This document shows positions 25,301 to 47,996 of a stretch of DNA of 57,750 nt, piece by piece. The translations under genes and the position numbers were made by a program. The notes beneath the pieces are model-generated. The model saw only the letters and a list, made by a program, of their open reading frames with translations. It did not search any database and had not been told where the DNA came from. The DNA lies in NCBI GenBank assembly GCA_002633005.1, contig NMRA01001060.1, positions 1 through 57,750 of the forward strand. Reading direction: 5' to 3'. Position 1 is the stretch's first letter. Each line of letters starts with the position of its first letter. The stretch is from Phoronis australis (lineage: Eukaryota > Phoronida > Phoronidae).

Positions 25301-28300
25301 TTTATGGATTGGTCATTTTGCATACTACATTAATGTGTTTATCTCCCTTGTAGATCTATAAATGTGACAACCCCCAGTGCCCTCGACCTGCCTGTTACCG
25401 CTCGTTTGGCAGCAATAAGGAAGATAACTTCCCCTGTGATCGGGCCGCCTGCTCTGGCAGGTTCAGACTGCAGAGGTAAGGATAACTCTTGTATTTCTAT
25501 TAGTTTTTTGATAGTGGTTCCTTACAAAATGCTTGACAACATTGTTTCACGTGTTACAGAGGTGTTTGCACATATTTTATGCTTTGGGATGTGCCTGGAA
25601 AGCTTTTCTAAACTGGTCAGTTCTGCTCAAATGTATTGTGAGCATGTTTGGGAATGCCGCTATCGGTAAAACTTAATTGTGATTTAGGCCAAGGGTCCAA
25701 AGTAGACTTACAAAACTGGTGTAAATTCTAATACCAAAAACTTTGTTTTACGTGTTGTTTTATGTGTGTTTTGCCAGTTTAACAGTGCAGTCAGTCTTTG
25801 GTGTTCCTTGGCCCATTGATCGATTCATTCATTCACTTATTCGTTGTGGGAAACCTTGCGGTTGTCTATCTTAATCACGAATTCAGGCTAAAAGAACGCC
25901 AATCATTCAATTTAGAATTTCACAGTTTTTACCATTCTTGTTAGAATTCAATGGCAGATCCAACACATGCCTAGTTTTTGCTTAAACTTAATTTGTCCTT
26001 ATCTTTGCAGGCACGTGTCATTTGTCGATTGCCCCGGTCACGACATTCTTATGGCCACCATGTTGAATGGTGCGGCTGTCATGGACGCAGCATTGTTGCT
26101 AATAGGTGCGTGGGTTGTCGCCTCACTTTCTGAAAAGAAATTGGTTCCGCTCTTACCTCCTGTACTGCTTAAGTAAATAAAATTCAGCCTTTGGCCATAG
26201 TTTTAGTAATGAAGAAATTCACTGTAAACCGTGCCATTGTACTTTATGGGCTAAAAATCATCTTCAAGTGAGTACAGGTAAAATGCCAAGGGTTCAGGTA
26301 GAAAGTTGGTGAATACTTAATAGTTAGCATTCTGTTGCGCCACGGAAATGATGAAATTGAGTGGTCACAATTTCTTTCAGCATCAGGTATTTGAATAGTT
26401 CCGGACTCAGATTCTGGTTGTTCCTGAGGCAAGAAAGCATGATCTGCTTGTCTGTGCAATCTTTTAAATTTTCCTTTACTTGATGTTTTTAATTGAAATT
26501 GAAGTTTGTTATTCAAATGTTGGTCATTCCAGTTATAACGAACACACTGATCACTCATTTAGTGCCACCTGTAGCATTTTTTCTTACAGCAAATTTTAAT
26601 ATGAGCAATATGGTAATGTTTCCTCATTCAAGCAAGAATAAAAGCCAAAATCGAATTTTAGTATTTTTAAGACGCTCACTGTATTGCCAAAATTGTTCAA
26701 AATTCCGTCATGTGTTGATGACACCCCTATTATATAAAGTTTTCAAATAATCGAGTAAGTTTGTCTTTTTGTTAGTCTTCTTGAAAATTTTGACGAAACA
26801 AAATTTCACTGAAGCTAAGGAGCAAGCTACTGGATGGCACTATTACATGCCTTCAACATATATTACATGTCAACAAATTGAAAAGTCTGTCCATTTTTTA
26901 AAAGGAGTTTTGGCACAGGTAGTTCGTGCATTGGCTCAATCGTGAGGCCTGCATATGTCTGATACACTGCAAAACGTCAGATCGCCTGCACTCTTTTTTA
27001 TCTTGTATTCTAATTTGAAGAAACCTTACCATACACTATCTGAGTGCGCACTGCTTCCAGTGTTTGTTACTGCTGTGTCACTATTGACGGTCTGTTTGAC
27101 TGCATCCTGTTCTGTCTGCAGCTGGCAATGAGTCGTGCCCTCAGCCGCAGACCTCGGAGCATCTGGCCGCTATCGAGATAATGAAGTTGAAACACATTCT
27201 GATCCTGCAGAATAAAATCGATCTCGTCAAGGAGAGTCAGGCTAAAGATCAGTATGAGCAGATCCTCAAGTTTGTACAGGGTGAGTTGAAGTGTTGAGAC
27301 TTTGATTTTAATTTGGACATGGTTCATGAATACGGTGGTGAAGACTATTATTTAGTCTTACTAAGAAAAATTAACAACTTTACATCAGTTGCAACATTTT
27401 CGCTCTTCTAAATAATGCAGCGTCACATTTGCAACAAGAGGACTGGACATGCGGCTTTTGATAAAATGGACGTCTGCATTTGAGATAAGTGAAGATAAAG
27501 TTCCTTTCTGACTGATGTCTTCAGCACATCTTGATTTGTACCCAACTTCCATAAAATTGTTTTCCAGGCACGGTGGCAGAGGGCGCCCCGGTCATACCCA
27601 TCTCTGCACAGCTAAAGTATAATATTGAAGTCATCTGTGAATACATATGCAAGAAGATTCCCATACCCATACGTGATTTCACATCCGAACCACGCCTCAT
27701 TGGTAAGATAACGGCAAAACTCTTATCACGTTTTAAGCTGTGTTTGTGATGGCTCTGGTTAAAGTTTCCCAGAGCTTGTAGAGAGGGAAAATAAGAAAAA
27801 GGGTGGCTCTATGCAAGAAGTGTGCTTTTACAAACCTTAGTGTATATAAGCCTGCTGTCATGATCAGTGATTAAGTGGTTGCAGTCATTGCTCTTCAACT
27901 GTTGAAGAGTTCTCTCCTGGGTACAAGCAGCGTACTGAAGCCGTCTTTGCTTATCGTTACGTCACATGTAGTTGGTATTTAAATTTTGTTGTTGAAGACA
28001 GTGCAAACGTTATGTCAAATGGGATTCCGAAATTGCTGTTAATGTATTTGCAATAATATCTGTATCATTTACAATTTAGTTTTTATTTGCCCTTTGTTTT
28101 GTGCGGCAGTTCGATTAGGATGATGATATTGTTTAATTTGATTTTCTTGTTAGTCTATTTTTTCGCCCTCTTCCATTGAGTTTCTATGCTTCTATTTACT
28201 CGACCTTTTCCATCACTGATTTTACCAACCTTGTAGTAAGCCATCTCTGTTTTCTTATCACCCTAAAGTAATCCGATCATTTGATGTCAACAAGCCTGGT

Positions 28301-31300
28301 GCTGAAGTGGAAGACTTGAAAGGAGGTGTTGCCGGTGGTAGCATCCTTAAAGGTGTCCTTAAGGTAACAATGACGTTCTCTATGTTTATGGCACATCAGA
28401 TTGGTCGTTATGAGATAAGGGTACCTGAATGACAAGCTTTGAATCATCTGTATGAAGCACTGAATTATGCACACAATATCTTGTTCGTATGAACCACATT
28501 TTCACAAGTATTAAATGATTCGCACTGATTCCTCGTGATTATATATAGTTTGTATAGTTGGTTATTGTGTTTGGTGTTCATACGTACGAGTATGTGTGTT
28601 ATTTTATGTTTTTTGGTTAGATGTTATAATTTTCCATGATAGAACAGAAAATGGACGGTATTCAGACAATCTGTCAGACTTTTTTCGTGGAATTGGAAGT
28701 TTTGAACAAAATTCACATATTTCAGTCAAATAGTTTTATGGTAACTATTCTATGTGTTTAGTTTACAAGCATGTAATCCATAAAACTTCACAATTCTGTC
28801 CATAAATCGATCGACAATCAGTTCTATGTTCAAATAGTTGTTCATTCTTTTTGAATGTAGTGCCGTTTTTTCCAGATTTGTATAAAAATAAATAGGTAAG
28901 CGTGTGTCATGTTATAGATCTGCAAAAGTAGAAAAATATTATTTATCTCAGTCTTTTAAATAACAAAACGACATTTGCTTATGTTTCCGTCTTTTATCGG
29001 TGAGAGTAGAAACAAGACACTGTTTTTCACAGATTGGTCAGGAAATTGAAGTGAGACCAGGCATTGTATCCAAAGATCAGGAAGGCAAGCTTAGTTGCCG
29101 ACCCATCTACTCGAGAATTGTTTCACTCTTTGCCGAGCAGAATGACCTACAGTATGCTGTGCCAGGAGGCCTCATTGGTATGTTTGTTTTTGCTGTCTTT
29201 TAAGCCACCTTTTGTGACTGTGGACATGAAAGTTGCTTTAGGGGGAAACGAAGCGTGTTAAACTCATAAGCATTTTGTAAGTTTCTGGTGTTGGTGTTAT
29301 GGTAAAAAAATTCAAGATTGATGAAAAATTTGTATGATGGATTGAGCAAAGAATTTTGGAGTTTATGCTGTCGAAGTGCACGGGCTCTTATACTTTCGTG
29401 GAAACGCCCACTATTCGAATATATGACCACCTGACTGATCTTAGGTTTTTTACCACTTATTAAATACTCACTCACCTTCCCAACATGTTTTTCAAGAAAT
29501 GCCGAAAGTGTAACATTTCGAAAACATTTAGCAAAATTTGCTTTGGAATAACTCCTAAAATCGCATGGTCTCATGGATGTTCAGTGAAATTTTTTCAAAA
29601 GTTAGGGGTGGGTGTAATTTACACGAAGACTTGTGTGCTCTTTACAAGTTTACTCAAAAGTTGGGTTGGCATTAAAATGAGCAGTGGTCATTTTCATGGC
29701 AGAATACGATAATACATAAATTATATTTCAAAATTTCTATAACTGAAATATTTCTTCTGCCATTACAGTTTATTATAATTGACATATTTACTACTTCACG
29801 TGGATCAATGAAAATGCCCATCCAATAATTTCTTTGCTAAGCAGTGTATTTGTCAACCTGCTTAAAGTGAGAGCTCATGAATAACTGAAAGAAGGCTGTT
29901 ATGCAGCATCGTCTAGTGTTTGCTAATATACAGACTCGGTTGTTTCAGGTGTGGGCACTAAGATCGACCCGACCCTGTGCCGAGCTGACCGTCTAGTGGG
30001 CCAAGTTCTGGGCGCCGTTGGTTACCTGCCAGACATCTACACGGAGCTGGAGGTGTCGTACTTCTTGCTGAGGCGACTGCTGGGAGTGAGGACTGAGGGC
30101 GACAAGAAGGGAGCAAAGGTGAGAATGCAACCACTGTAATTGTACGCAACAAAAATAACCAAAAAATTCTGTTTCCCTGCCATGACTGACTAATTTCAAC
30201 TGATCTGATGGCGAATTCTACTTGCAATGGGCCGTCATGACAGGATATTTCACTTGTGTGTAGTTGCCAGGATAAGAAATTTTGGGTCTTTTTGCCAGCT
30301 GTTTTTGGTGAAACACATTAGTGGGTTGGATGCACAAAAGTTTGAGTCTTTGAAAAGACAGATCACGTTCTGTACAACAGTTGTTCTATTTGTGTGCTTC
30401 GCCAAATTTTAGTGGCTTTACAATTTCCAGCCTCCGATACTTGAACTCTTCCCCTTTTTGCACTTTTTAGTAATTTACAATGTATTACAAATGAAAATTT
30501 TTGTTCTGTTAGGGACTTCCAATGATTGTTTAAAATGATATTTCTCATAGCATGAAAGGCTCTTATTAAACAAGCAGAAAATAGTCCTGGTTAGCTCGAC
30601 GTTCTTTGTGTAGATCTTCTAATAGGCGGGCCAAAAGGTTGAACCGGTTGTACAAAATAACTTTAGTGACACTTAAATCTTGTTAGTCTCCAGGATCTTC
30701 GTGAGTTAAATTTTCAAATCACCAAGTTTCTTTTAAATGTATGGGCATACTTGTTCAAATAATAAAGATTATGACTCATAAAACCTCACCCCTTAATAAT
30801 AGATGTCTCACTGTACTGACAGTGCAAATTCCTCGTCCGCCAGAAGTACCTTCATGACGAGTTGGGCTTTGTGTTTAGGTTCAGAAATTGTCCAAGAATG
30901 AAGTTTTGATGGTGAACATCGGCTCCCTGTCCAGCGGTGGCCGCGTGCTGGCAGTCAAAGGAGATTTGGCCAAAATCGGTCTAACCAGTCCCGTGTGCAC
31001 CGAGATTGGTGAAAAAATTGCTCTCAGTCGACGAGTTGAGAAGCACTGGAGGTAAATGTGATGTGCTTACATTGAATGTCTGCCCTATGAGTTATGTCCG
31101 TTGTTCTCCAAGAGAAAATTTCTATAATGGTCTCGTATTCCTTAGATTATGAGGAAATAGAGGTATTCGTGGTTGTCAATGATTTGCATATCTGTTGATT
31201 ATTAGACAAATTGCTACCGTAGGTTTTAAAAATAGTGGGACAGTTAGTTTTGTCCCCCGCCCGCATAACAGTGGATTATTTCAGGTGCCACTTCGGTGTT

Positions 31301-31780
31301 ATTTAGGGTTATTTTGGCCATTTACTGAGTGAAGGGGGTTCATAAAACTTGAAAACTAATGCATTGGTAATTTTGTTGTTGCTTGATGTCAACAATATTA
31401 TTCAACTGGGTGGCAATTGAATGTTTTTAATTGTTGCAAGACGTCAAAACATTGTAAAGTAATGATACTGCGATAAGAAATTGTGTTGTTTTCTAGCGCA
31501 TAATGTTCACTACTGGATTTTGATTATTAAGTAAACTATCCATTGTTTCTTACCACCCCATGTCTATTGGGAACATGGATAAACAGAATGTGAATTGGTC
31601 TCCACAACTGGTTCAACAAGACACCTCTTCAATACGAGATTACATCGTGTGTACAACAGTCCTGAATATCTTCAACAAGATGCTATTGGTAAAGCTATTC
31701 TGTCTCTGTGTTACAGATTGATTGGTTGGGGTCAAATTCGAAGAGGAATTTCAGTGAAACCTGCGGGCAGTGAAGACTAG
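22387..31780 (+). CDS. EIF2S3: eukaryotic translation initiation factor 2 subunit gamma, 12 coding exons
   Basis: eIF2 gamma is the GTPase core of the eIF2 ternary complex that brings Met-tRNAi to the 40S subunit. Coding exons: 22387-22443, 24463-24526, 25047-25174, 25354-25475, 26011-26105, 27122-27280, 27568-27702, 28269-28363, 29033-29177, 29949-30118, 30879-31051 and 31717-31780. They join in frame to 468 residues (human 472), all GT-AG. The first exon reads [19 protein letters not shown] and splices to [12 protein letters not shown], matching the conserved animal N-terminus, which fixes the start. GTPase motifs: G1 GHVAHGKST 44-52, G3 DCPGH 130-134, G4 NKID 186-189. A C-x4-C / C-x4-C knuckle is at 87-92 and 111-116. 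Domains II and III follow, ending [12 protein letters not shown]. The gene appears intact and conserved. Confidence 0.98.
24069..24093 (+). other. possible alternative micro-exon in EIF2S3 intron 1
   Basis: TTATTTACAG precedes and GTAAGC follows a 25-bp segment containing ATG ACA CTC AAT GAA ATC. Spliced to exon 2 it would give an in-frame alternative start, MTLNEI then DVTKLT. Included after exon 1 it would shift the frame. The main transcript does not need it. It may be chance. Confidence 0.2.
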
Positions 31781-31974
31781 TGCCAGCAACAGCCCATCTA
31801 TCATACATGATTGTACACCGACATATGTATGCTGTGCCAGTGCAGAATATGTATATAATACGACAGCAGGGCAGGCATCTTAATACAGCACTGGTTGTAT
31901 TTGGTAATTGCCAGCCCGTTACATTCAAGTCCTTTGTCATTTTTGTTTACAAAGATGCCATCCTTGTGATGCGG

Positions 31975-31980
31975 AATAAA
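31975..31980 (+). terminator. EIF2S3 poly(A) signal AATAAA
   Basis: AATAAA lies 195 bp after the EIF2S3 stop codon, the first plus-strand consensus signal after the stop, giving a short 3' UTR. Confidence 0.6.
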
Positions 31981-32000
31981 CATATTTCAACACAATTATG

Positions 32001-32006
32001 TTTATT
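32001..32006 (-). terminator. candidate SFT2D2 poly(A) signal AATAAA (minus strand)
   Basis: TTTATT on the plus strand is AATAAA on the minus strand, about 0.9 kb after the SFT2D2 stop. I saw no nearer canonical minus-strand signal. The signal lies 20 bp from the EIF2S3 signal on the other strand, so the two transcripts would end almost on top of each other. Confidence 0.4.
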
Positions 32007-32913
32007 GCAAGAAAATTTACAAGCAGCGAAGTGATTATACAGCACTATAATCATGGTTGATGCAGAAAATTAACATATAATGTACGTGCACTAACATCAG
32101 AGTCACTTTATGGTTGTGAATGCATTTGGCAACTTTCATACAAAATGAATGTTCAGTCATAGCACCAAATGATAACAGAATTGGAAAGCACAATGCATAC
32201 AACAAAAAATATCCAATTGTTTAGCATGACATTTTAACCTTTTTGACCTTCTAAGCACAAGTAGACCTTTTTGGGTTAATCCTTCATGTGGTTTCTTCTT
32301 CCCCTCACCATGAAAATATAGTCAACTTACATGTACTTTATACAAAGTATTAAAAACCTTTTTTACACCTGTACAAGTGCGGCAACTAAATATTTGAACA
32401 CTTAAACAGCATGTATGAACTTAAGTCGTCCATAAACCTGGGTTCCCTCCCAGAAGCAAACTTTTGATTCAGGCCACTTACCACTACAAAATTTGTTTTT
32501 GACTTGGAAGAGAAATGACTGAGTTGGCACAAAAACTAAAGGTTAGTCATTTCTTGAGACCTTGCTCGACACACAAAATGACATTGTAATAAGCCATTTT
32601 GAAGAGCCCAGTCCCCCACAATAACAAAATATCATTCTACTGTAGCCCTGAAATTCTTCCTCGGAACCGGTAAACGCACACAAAATTCACGAGTTTCTTA
32701 ATTAATTTAGTGAAATAGGTTACAACACGACTTCAATCCTAGAAATAACCATCTATAATCCTCCTTGCATGTAATCCCTCACCACTGTCGTAATTTGAAA
32801 ATAAATAGGCTGTACACTGCCTTCAGCTCTAATATTCGAACAAATGGCAGACAACAATAGAAGTCTGTTAATTCTCCGTGGGAATCGTTTATGACTACCG
32901 CGACACAACGTGC

Positions 32914-42790
<9,877 letters not shown>

Positions 42791-44590
42791 TTTGACAAAA
42801 TGGTCGCGTCTTCAACTGAACTGGAGTCTTGGTGACTCAGGATCTTAAGACAACTTCATGAACAGATTTTGCAATTCCACTTTTGTTACGGAAGTTTCGG
42901 CAGAATGTTCTTCCGGAAATATCTTGCATTCGATCTTTTCGTTCATGTTGCGCCCTCTGTAGGACTTTGGGATGGCATTCAAAATCCTACAAGTTGCAGG
43001 CCAGAGCACGTGCATTCTTTTGGTAGTCGTGATGAATTGCTAAACATTTTTCCAACCATGACATTTCTTCTTTCAGTTGTGATTGTGTTTAATTTTGATT
43101 TTGATTTAATAGCGTCGCCCAGACCACCGCCGGCTTGGACATTTTTGCCGTACGAAAATCGACTTCAACTGACGAAAGAATCACTCTCCCTCGATCGTCC
43201 ACTCATGTGTTTTATAGGAAATCCCGAGTGGTAATTTACCAGGACTATCCAGGGCGAAACTGAGTAGAATTTTCAATGGTGTATCAAAATGTCTGACAGA
43301 GTTTCAGTCAACCCGGCCTTTTCTTATGTCTGCACTAACGGCGCTGAACAAAGACGCCGGCGAAGGCATGGCCCGGCGGGTGAAATCAGTAAAGCACGGC
43401 AACATGGATCGAAAATTTTCATCGAAAAAATACGGACGATCAAAATTTTCGTCGGAGCTCACCTCTTTTTCCACACTGGCAAACTGACCCCGACTGCGCC
43501 GGGACAGACATGACACATGTAAAAATCTCCTTCGCGCCGGCTCACTGCCGGGAACTCAGTGACCTTGCACTGAGGCCACACACGTACATAGCAATTTTTT
43601 CTACCTTCGCAAATCATCAAACGAAGCAGACCTTGTAATGATTTCGAAATCGTGAAATTGGCTGGAAAAAGGACCTCACAGTTAATTCAATATTGACGAA
43701 GCACCCGGCGACCCATTCTAACAGGCCCGGCATTACTAGTGCGATCAATCATGCACCTTAGGTTGTACCTCGGCTTACGTTTTTACACGTTAAAGTTATT
43801 CATAGTGATCAGTCGAAGTCATTTCGGTTGCAACAGTTCGTTTTATAAAAGTGCATGGTATTGTGCGTTCAACGTCACGTAACTACGCCGCTTACAATAA
43901 CAAACAACTTGAAGCGACTATGATAAAACTGGTAGTTTCGTCTGCTACTGAATTGAATTTTAATAGAGAAACTATTTTCATGTGTTTTGACGGAGACGTA
44001 AACTGAGGACCAACGTTGTCGGGTGCCAGTACATTCCACTTGGCCCGAAAGTGTCGCAAGGGCCAAGACTCCGCAATAGACATATCCGCCTGGCGAACGA
44101 CACTCGGGAATGTGCCAGGTAAAGGCCATCCATGTCGGAAATTACTTTGTTAAATTTCGTTAAATGCAGTGACACATTTTGCGACTTTCGGAGCACGTAG
44201 GCTACATACACACACTGCATTGTGCCGTTTTTTACTCTCCCACTTGTAGTTAAAAAAGAGAAAGTGGTAAACGCAGTTTATCTAAAAACAGAATTAGGCC
44301 TACACTCTCTTAATTGTTCATCAGGATGTTCGATACCAGAGTAAATACTTCTCATGCTTTGCATCCACTGATAAATTGAAAAAATTACTAGAAATTTTCG
44401 AGCTGGTATTTTTTCAGTTTACCTGTGGATGCAACGCTTGAAAGGTATTCACACATACTTCCTTTTCACTAACAGAATTACACGATCAGGTCGGTGGTCA
44501 CCAAAAGCTTAGACCTCTAGTACTTGACCGCCGATAAAGTAAAATATTAATGACAATTAGTGTCGAGCCGAATAAAATTAGACAATAAAT
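42791..44590. promoter_or_regulatory. SFT2D2 promoter side and CpG-richer upstream region
   Basis: TTCCGGAAAT (an ETS-type site) lies near 42911-42921, about 125 bp upstream of the SFT2D2 start. CpG-rich stretches continue to about 43560. A 121-codon plus-strand ORF (42869-43234) shows no recognisable domain and is probably chance. Confidence 0.4.
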
Positions 44591-44719
44591 AGACAGGTAA
44601 AACACTTTAAAATCCGCTAAACACAAGCTTTTGAGACTTAACGAGTGTAGCTCTTCATCAGGTATGAAGACAAGTTTGGCGCGAAAATTTACCGGATTTT
44701 AAAGTGTTTTGCCTGTCTC
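44591..44719. mobile_element. small foldback element with hammerhead-like core
   Basis: Left arm AGACAGGTAAAACACTTTAA and right arm (minus strand) GAGACAGGCAAAACACTTTA form inverted ends of about 25 bp running on to AAATCCG. On the minus strand the loop contains CCTGATGAAGAGCTACACTC. CTGATGA resembles the conserved core of hammerhead ribozymes carried by retroelements such as Penelope-like elements, but the matching GAAA half is not intact. Confidence 0.5.
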
Positions 44720-46578
44720 GATATTTAAGGCAGTAAAACAAATATTGTGTACTCATGCGCGAAATACCACAAAGTATGTGTTCTACTCAAAATATTCTAC
44801 TTTTCGGAAACCGGCAGCGACAATAGACAAAGGACACACATACGCACACATACACACAACGCTCAAACGGGCACATTTCGAGAACTACCAACACAATGAG
44901 AACCAGTGCGTTCTCAAAAAGAGAGAGACAAAGAGGGTCATCCATTGTTAATTTTTCCACAGTTTCTGAACTACTGAAAAATGGATATTTTCTCATTTGA
45001 GTGTACTTAAACACGTTCCTGGACATTTCCATTGAGGGAGAAACATTTCTGTCTATTAGGCAGTACATGTCATATTTTCACCGACAGACGAGTAAGTTAA
45101 TTGTATCTGAGTTGCGCCATTTAACATAGAAAGCGTGTGTAGACGAGAGATTATGTAAAGTTTATGTTTTAGCAGAGAACTAATTAGGTTACTCATTGCA
45201 GACAAGAAATTCATTGGTAGCAATACATGTCCAGTAAAGATGGGTAATATATTTTGCCCTTTTGCACAAAATGTACAGAGATCTGAATGTTTGACAGCGA
45301 TTTGACAAGAAATGCTTTGGTTGTCAAAAATCTATACCGGGACCTTACCTGGAATCATTTTGATCTCGTATCGCAAGTAAATTTTAGGGAACAGGCATAC
45401 ACTTCTCTCCATCATGAGTGAGTCAGTAACGTCGACCTGCGATTCCCGCTTCAGTTCGTAGGCTGTGTTTTTTCGTAAAAGAATTCAATTAAGCGGGAAT
45501 TTACACTTTCGTTCGCAAAGGATTCTTACACTTACGGAATTTTGGAAGCCTTATCGTAAATTTCCCATGTCTGGAATCTTATTTGTCTGGGCGGCGATGT
45601 CAAAGTAAGAAACTAGTGATATAGGCCTAGTATCTTCTGAGCGAAGGGCCGTCTTAATTATTCGGGCCACACCGTACTTGGGGATCCTTGACATATGACA
45701 AGTTCAGTAAAACTTGAACATCCCCAAGTTGAAGCTTACTAGATTGCTTATTTCCCACTTCAGTCTACCACCGTTATGTTTTCACAAAGTAAAATGTAAA
45801 GTAAGGCATTTTCACGAAAGACGTCGCTCTAGTCGGTTAGGTGATGATGCTCTCGCTTTTCTGACTCCGACATTTCGATGCAGCTAAGCCGTGCAACGAA
45901 TAAAGTTCATCATCGGGTTCACTTGGATCACGTAGCAGAGAATGAAAACCGCAATTCAAGTTACCTGTACAAGTTTGACATACATCAGTGACATCTAGCG
46001 GCATACATAAGAGCCCCATGGCACGGCCTGGGAATCCGTCAGGTGTCTTTGAGGAAAGCATATCTTATTCAAAGCACCCGGCCAGCGCCACTAACATGAA
46101 ATCTTCAGGTACCGAAGTGGCGTTATTTTGTTTGTAAAAAACTCAACATTGAACTACAATTCTTGCCTAGATGACAACTTATATACCGCTCGTTTCATAG
46201 TCACATCACCCGTGTGCCAAATTTTGCTCGGCGGGCTTGCTTGTGTACAAGTTACACTAGGCCGGGTCATTTTACCACGTACGATTATTATTTTTAATAT
46301 GCCAAAGGTAATCCAGTAACCCCTGAGCTTGTGTTTGGTAAACTTTTGACTGAACATGAAGTATCGACCAAACTTGGGATACCAAAAACGCGGAGAACGT
46401 CCTGTCCCCTGCTAATACATACGGTTGATTTGAGTGATAAATTAGGATTCAAAAAAGCACACAAGACTGCTCGATCGCCATGTCATAGAATTGATATTAT
46501 GGCTCTTGGTGCGTGGCGTTTCCCCTCAGCTAAGTGGGCGACAACCGATCGCTTTGCCCTTTGAATAACACTTCCAAC
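44720..46578. other. intergenic stretch, no gene seen
   Basis: Contains one small palindrome (ACTTGGGGAT near 45676, inverse at about 45719-45728). Several short ORFs without recognisable domains. Confidence 0.35.
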
Positions 46579-47264
46579 ACGCTCTCACCAACTTCACCCG
46601 TCCTGGTCCCACCAATTTCCGGCAGCACCAATTTCACCCGCCCCACTTGAAACCCGCGTTCTTATATATCTTTTCCGTAGTCTATCACGTACTGGATCCT
46701 CCGATGCCCACGTTTCCTTGTTTTTATTATTAATATTTGTCCGGCGTATCTGCATAATACGTACGCCGCCAATCATTTCCGGCACTAGAACTGTACTATA
46801 TTAGGAATTGTTGTTGAGGATTTTGAAGGAGAATAATTCGAAATAATAATAATTGAAACCATGCAGCGTGAGTTCAACATATTTGGCCGGGTGCGTACAT
46901 GGTTTATGTCTCGTATTATTCACCAGTGGCGGATCTACGGGGGGGATCAGGGGGTTTAAACCCCCCCTCGGGCCAGGACCCAAAAATAAAAAAACAAAAA
47001 AAACAAAAACGTCTCCAGTAAAATAAAAACGGCACCGCCAGCGTGTGTAAACCCCAAGTAAACCAACTTGGAANACGCTCTCATCAACTTCACCCGTCCT
47101 GGTCCCTCCAATTTCCGGCAGCACCAATTTCACCCGCCCCACTTGAAACCCGCGTTCTTATATATCTTTTCCGTAGTCTATCACGTACTGGATCTTCCGA
47201 TGCCCATGTTTCCTTGTTTTTATTATTAGATTTGTCCGGCGTATCTGCATAATACGTACGCCGC
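46579..47264 (+). repeat. ~190-bp direct duplication flanking an N and a repeat end
   Basis: 46579-46769 and 47075-47264 are nearly identical (ACGCTCTC, CACCCGTCCTGGTCCC, CACGTACTGGATC, CATAATACGTACGCCGC). The N at 47074 is immediately before the second copy. Between the copies, 46925-46985 starts CAGTGGCGGATCTACGG and contains a GGGGGTTTAAACCCCC palindrome. Confidence 0.8.
46925..46985 (+). mobile_element. terminus of a CAGTGGCGGATCTA repeat family
   Basis: CAGTGGCGGATCTA followed by a G-run also occurs at 56776. Together with the GGGGGTTTAAACCCCC palindrome this looks like one end of a dispersed DNA element. The class is unassigned. Confidence 0.4.
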
Positions 47265-47324
47265 ATAGCTTGACTCGTGGCCTCAGCCCAGTCTCGGTCT
47301 TGTCTGCCGCCATCCGGCTCCAGC

Positions 47325-47531
47325 TTATTGTTTTCCTGTCTGCATGGTCATAAACTTACGCAATAGCTCATTTGCCATTATAACCATAGCGGCGTGCGCA
47401 GACTCGTAACTGCAGTCCCGCGCCCAGGCCGGCAAACATGCAATGGAAGTCGGCCTGATCAACTGCGGCCGCATCAGGCCAGTCTGCATGGCCTCACAGG
47501 TGGATTCCGTGTTGATCGCCTCCGACAGCAT
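47325..47531 (-). CDS. small GC-rich ORF, unrecognised
   Basis: A 68-codon open frame begins MLSEAINTESTCEAMQTGLM, continues to NELLRKFMTMQTGKQ, then stops. It is clearly more GC-rich than its surroundings and its composition is protein-like, but I see no known motif. An in-frame stop lies just upstream of the ATG. It could be an exon of an unseen gene, a fragment of a mobile element or chance. Confidence 0.2.
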   Translation of the reverse strand: MLSEAINTESTCEAMQTGLMRPQLIRPTSIACLPAWARDCSYESAHAAMVIMANELLRKFMTMQTGKQ

Positions 47532-47996
47532 ATGTGAAATGATAAACTATTGAACTGGCAGACGTTCAAAACTGTCCCGACTTAACTCAGTGCATCATAT
47601 GTAAACCACAAACCGTAGCTACAAGGCTGAGCGGCTATGATCATCTGCTGTGGAACTATACCAGGAAGATCTCTTCCCTGCTATAGTATTGAAACTCAGG
47701 CAGTAAGAAAGTTGCTTAGTGTGTTTTAGTTATTTAAAAGCAAAGATCATCATGATCTTTAAATGATTTAAAGGTAATGTTACTTGCACCAGTGCCAATT
47801 GTACTGACGTTTGTAAACTGAGTTCATTTTTTTACTGAAATAGGATTGTGTCATTGCCCCCGTTGCCGTGACTGACTTCGAGCCAGTCCTCTAAACTGGT
47901 AGTTAGCGCACCACTTGACACCACTTGACCGCTAAGAACGTGTTGATGAACTTGGTCCAACCGATATGACTTCGGATCTTTGTTCCACGAAACCAG

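Larger units (their letters stand above)
31781..32913. other. convergent 3' UTR region of EIF2S3 and SFT2D2
   Basis: No coding sequence. About 200 bp is EIF2S3 3' UTR and about 900 bp is probably SFT2D2 3' UTR (minus). Confidence 0.5.

Noticed and set aside
42869-43234. 121-codon plus-strand ORF upstream of SFT2D2
   Set aside because: No domain, unusual composition and a position in the promoter-side GC-rich DNA; no support for a gene.
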